NCBI GenBank assembly: GCA_027005175.1
Contig: JALTMC010000474.1
Span: 1-15,516, forward strand
Source: Myxococcales bacterium
GTDB taxonomy: Bacteria; Myxococcota_C; UBA6777
Reading direction: 5' to 3'
DNA: 15,516 nt
Shown here: one piece after another, positions 15,401-15,516 of the stretch
How positions within the stretch are numbered: the first letter of the stretch is position 1
How the letters are laid out: each line of letters opens with the position of its first letter
The notes under the pieces: generated by a model
Database searches by the model: none
What the model was told of the DNA's origin: nothing
The model's input: the letters and a program-made list of their open reading frames with translations, nothing else
Translations under genes and position numbers: made by a program

Positions 15401-15516
15401 TCACAAACCGTTCTGTGAAAACCAAAGGATTGAGCCGACTTCCGTCGGGTTTTATCACAAACCGTTCTGTGAAAACCAAAGGATTGAGCCGATTTCCGTC
15501 GGGTTTTATCACAAAC
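15401..15516 (+). repeat. 54-bp direct tandem repeat with nested hairpins
   Basis: Copies lie at 15401-15454 and 15455-15508, and a third starts at 15509 and leaves the window. The two full copies differ only at 15439 (C) versus 15493 (T). Each unit contains TCACA-8-TGTGA and then CCGAC-TTCC-GTCGG followed by GTTTTA. The C-to-T change turns a G-C pair into a G-T wobble, so the stem persists. The array starts one base after the OmpA stop codon. Confidence 0.9.
15435..15454 (+). terminator. Terminator-like hairpin after the OmpA-family gene
   Basis: CCGAC-TTCC-GTCGG (a 5-bp GC-rich stem with a 4-base loop) is followed by G-TTTTA, 36 bases after the OmpA stop codon. It recurs in the second 54-bp unit (15489-15508). 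The stem and T-run are short, but the position and repetition favour a 3'-end function. Confidence 0.45.

Noticed and set aside
3026-15516. CRISPR array, insertion sequence, tRNA or rRNA
   Set aside because: The repeats in 3026-12277 and the Cys array are protein-coding, and the 54-bp repeats have no unique spacers. No transposase, terminal inverted repeats or RNA gene pattern was seen.

Overview
The window looks like a piece of a Myxococcota or related deltaproteobacterial chromosome with moderate GC (about 50% by eye). The main clue is the C-terminal MYXO-CTERM-type sorting signal of the giant minus-strand surface protein: a Gly-Cys-Gly-Cys motif, a short hydrophobic helix and a terminal Arg-Arg. 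An OmpA-family outer-membrane protein and a small exported protein resembling the DsbD N-terminal domain fit the same setting. Nothing in the window suggests central metabolism, a phage or a transposon.

Layout. Bases 1-359 hold no convincing gene, only the 3' flank of the minus-strand locus, with weak terminator-like hairpins. Bases 360-12406 (minus strand) hold one very large surface-protein locus, read today as two overlapping frames. The upstream frame (12406 to 3026) has a signal peptide followed by 22 complete and one truncated CARDB-like beta-sandwich repeats. The downstream frame (3095 to 360) has 37 four-cysteine mini-repeats, an acidic Ser/Thr linker and the MYXO-CTERM anchor. Neither half makes sense alone: the first has no anchor and the second has no export signal. 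The frames are offset by one base at a G-run (3052-3055), where restoring one G would give a single protein of about 4,015 residues. The split may be a real mutation, a phase switch or a sequence error.

Bases 12407-13127 are a divergent intergenic region without a recognisable gene. On the plus strand there follow a small exported Lys-rich protein with a DsbD-N-like pattern (13128-13568) and a 523-residue OmpA-family barrel protein (13828-15399). One base after the OmpA stop codon, a 54-bp tandem repeat with terminator-like and alternative hairpins begins and runs off the right edge.

As a group the genes concern the cell envelope: a giant adhesin-like protein anchored at the surface, an OmpA-type outer-membrane protein and a small periplasmic protein. 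The most unusual features are the two-level repeat architecture of the giant protein (a nine-domain super-repeat in the CARDB part and a seven-unit super-repeat in the Cys part), the out-of-frame junction between its halves, the OmpA domain that lacks the usual peptidoglycan-binding Asp, and the structured 54-bp repeat array.
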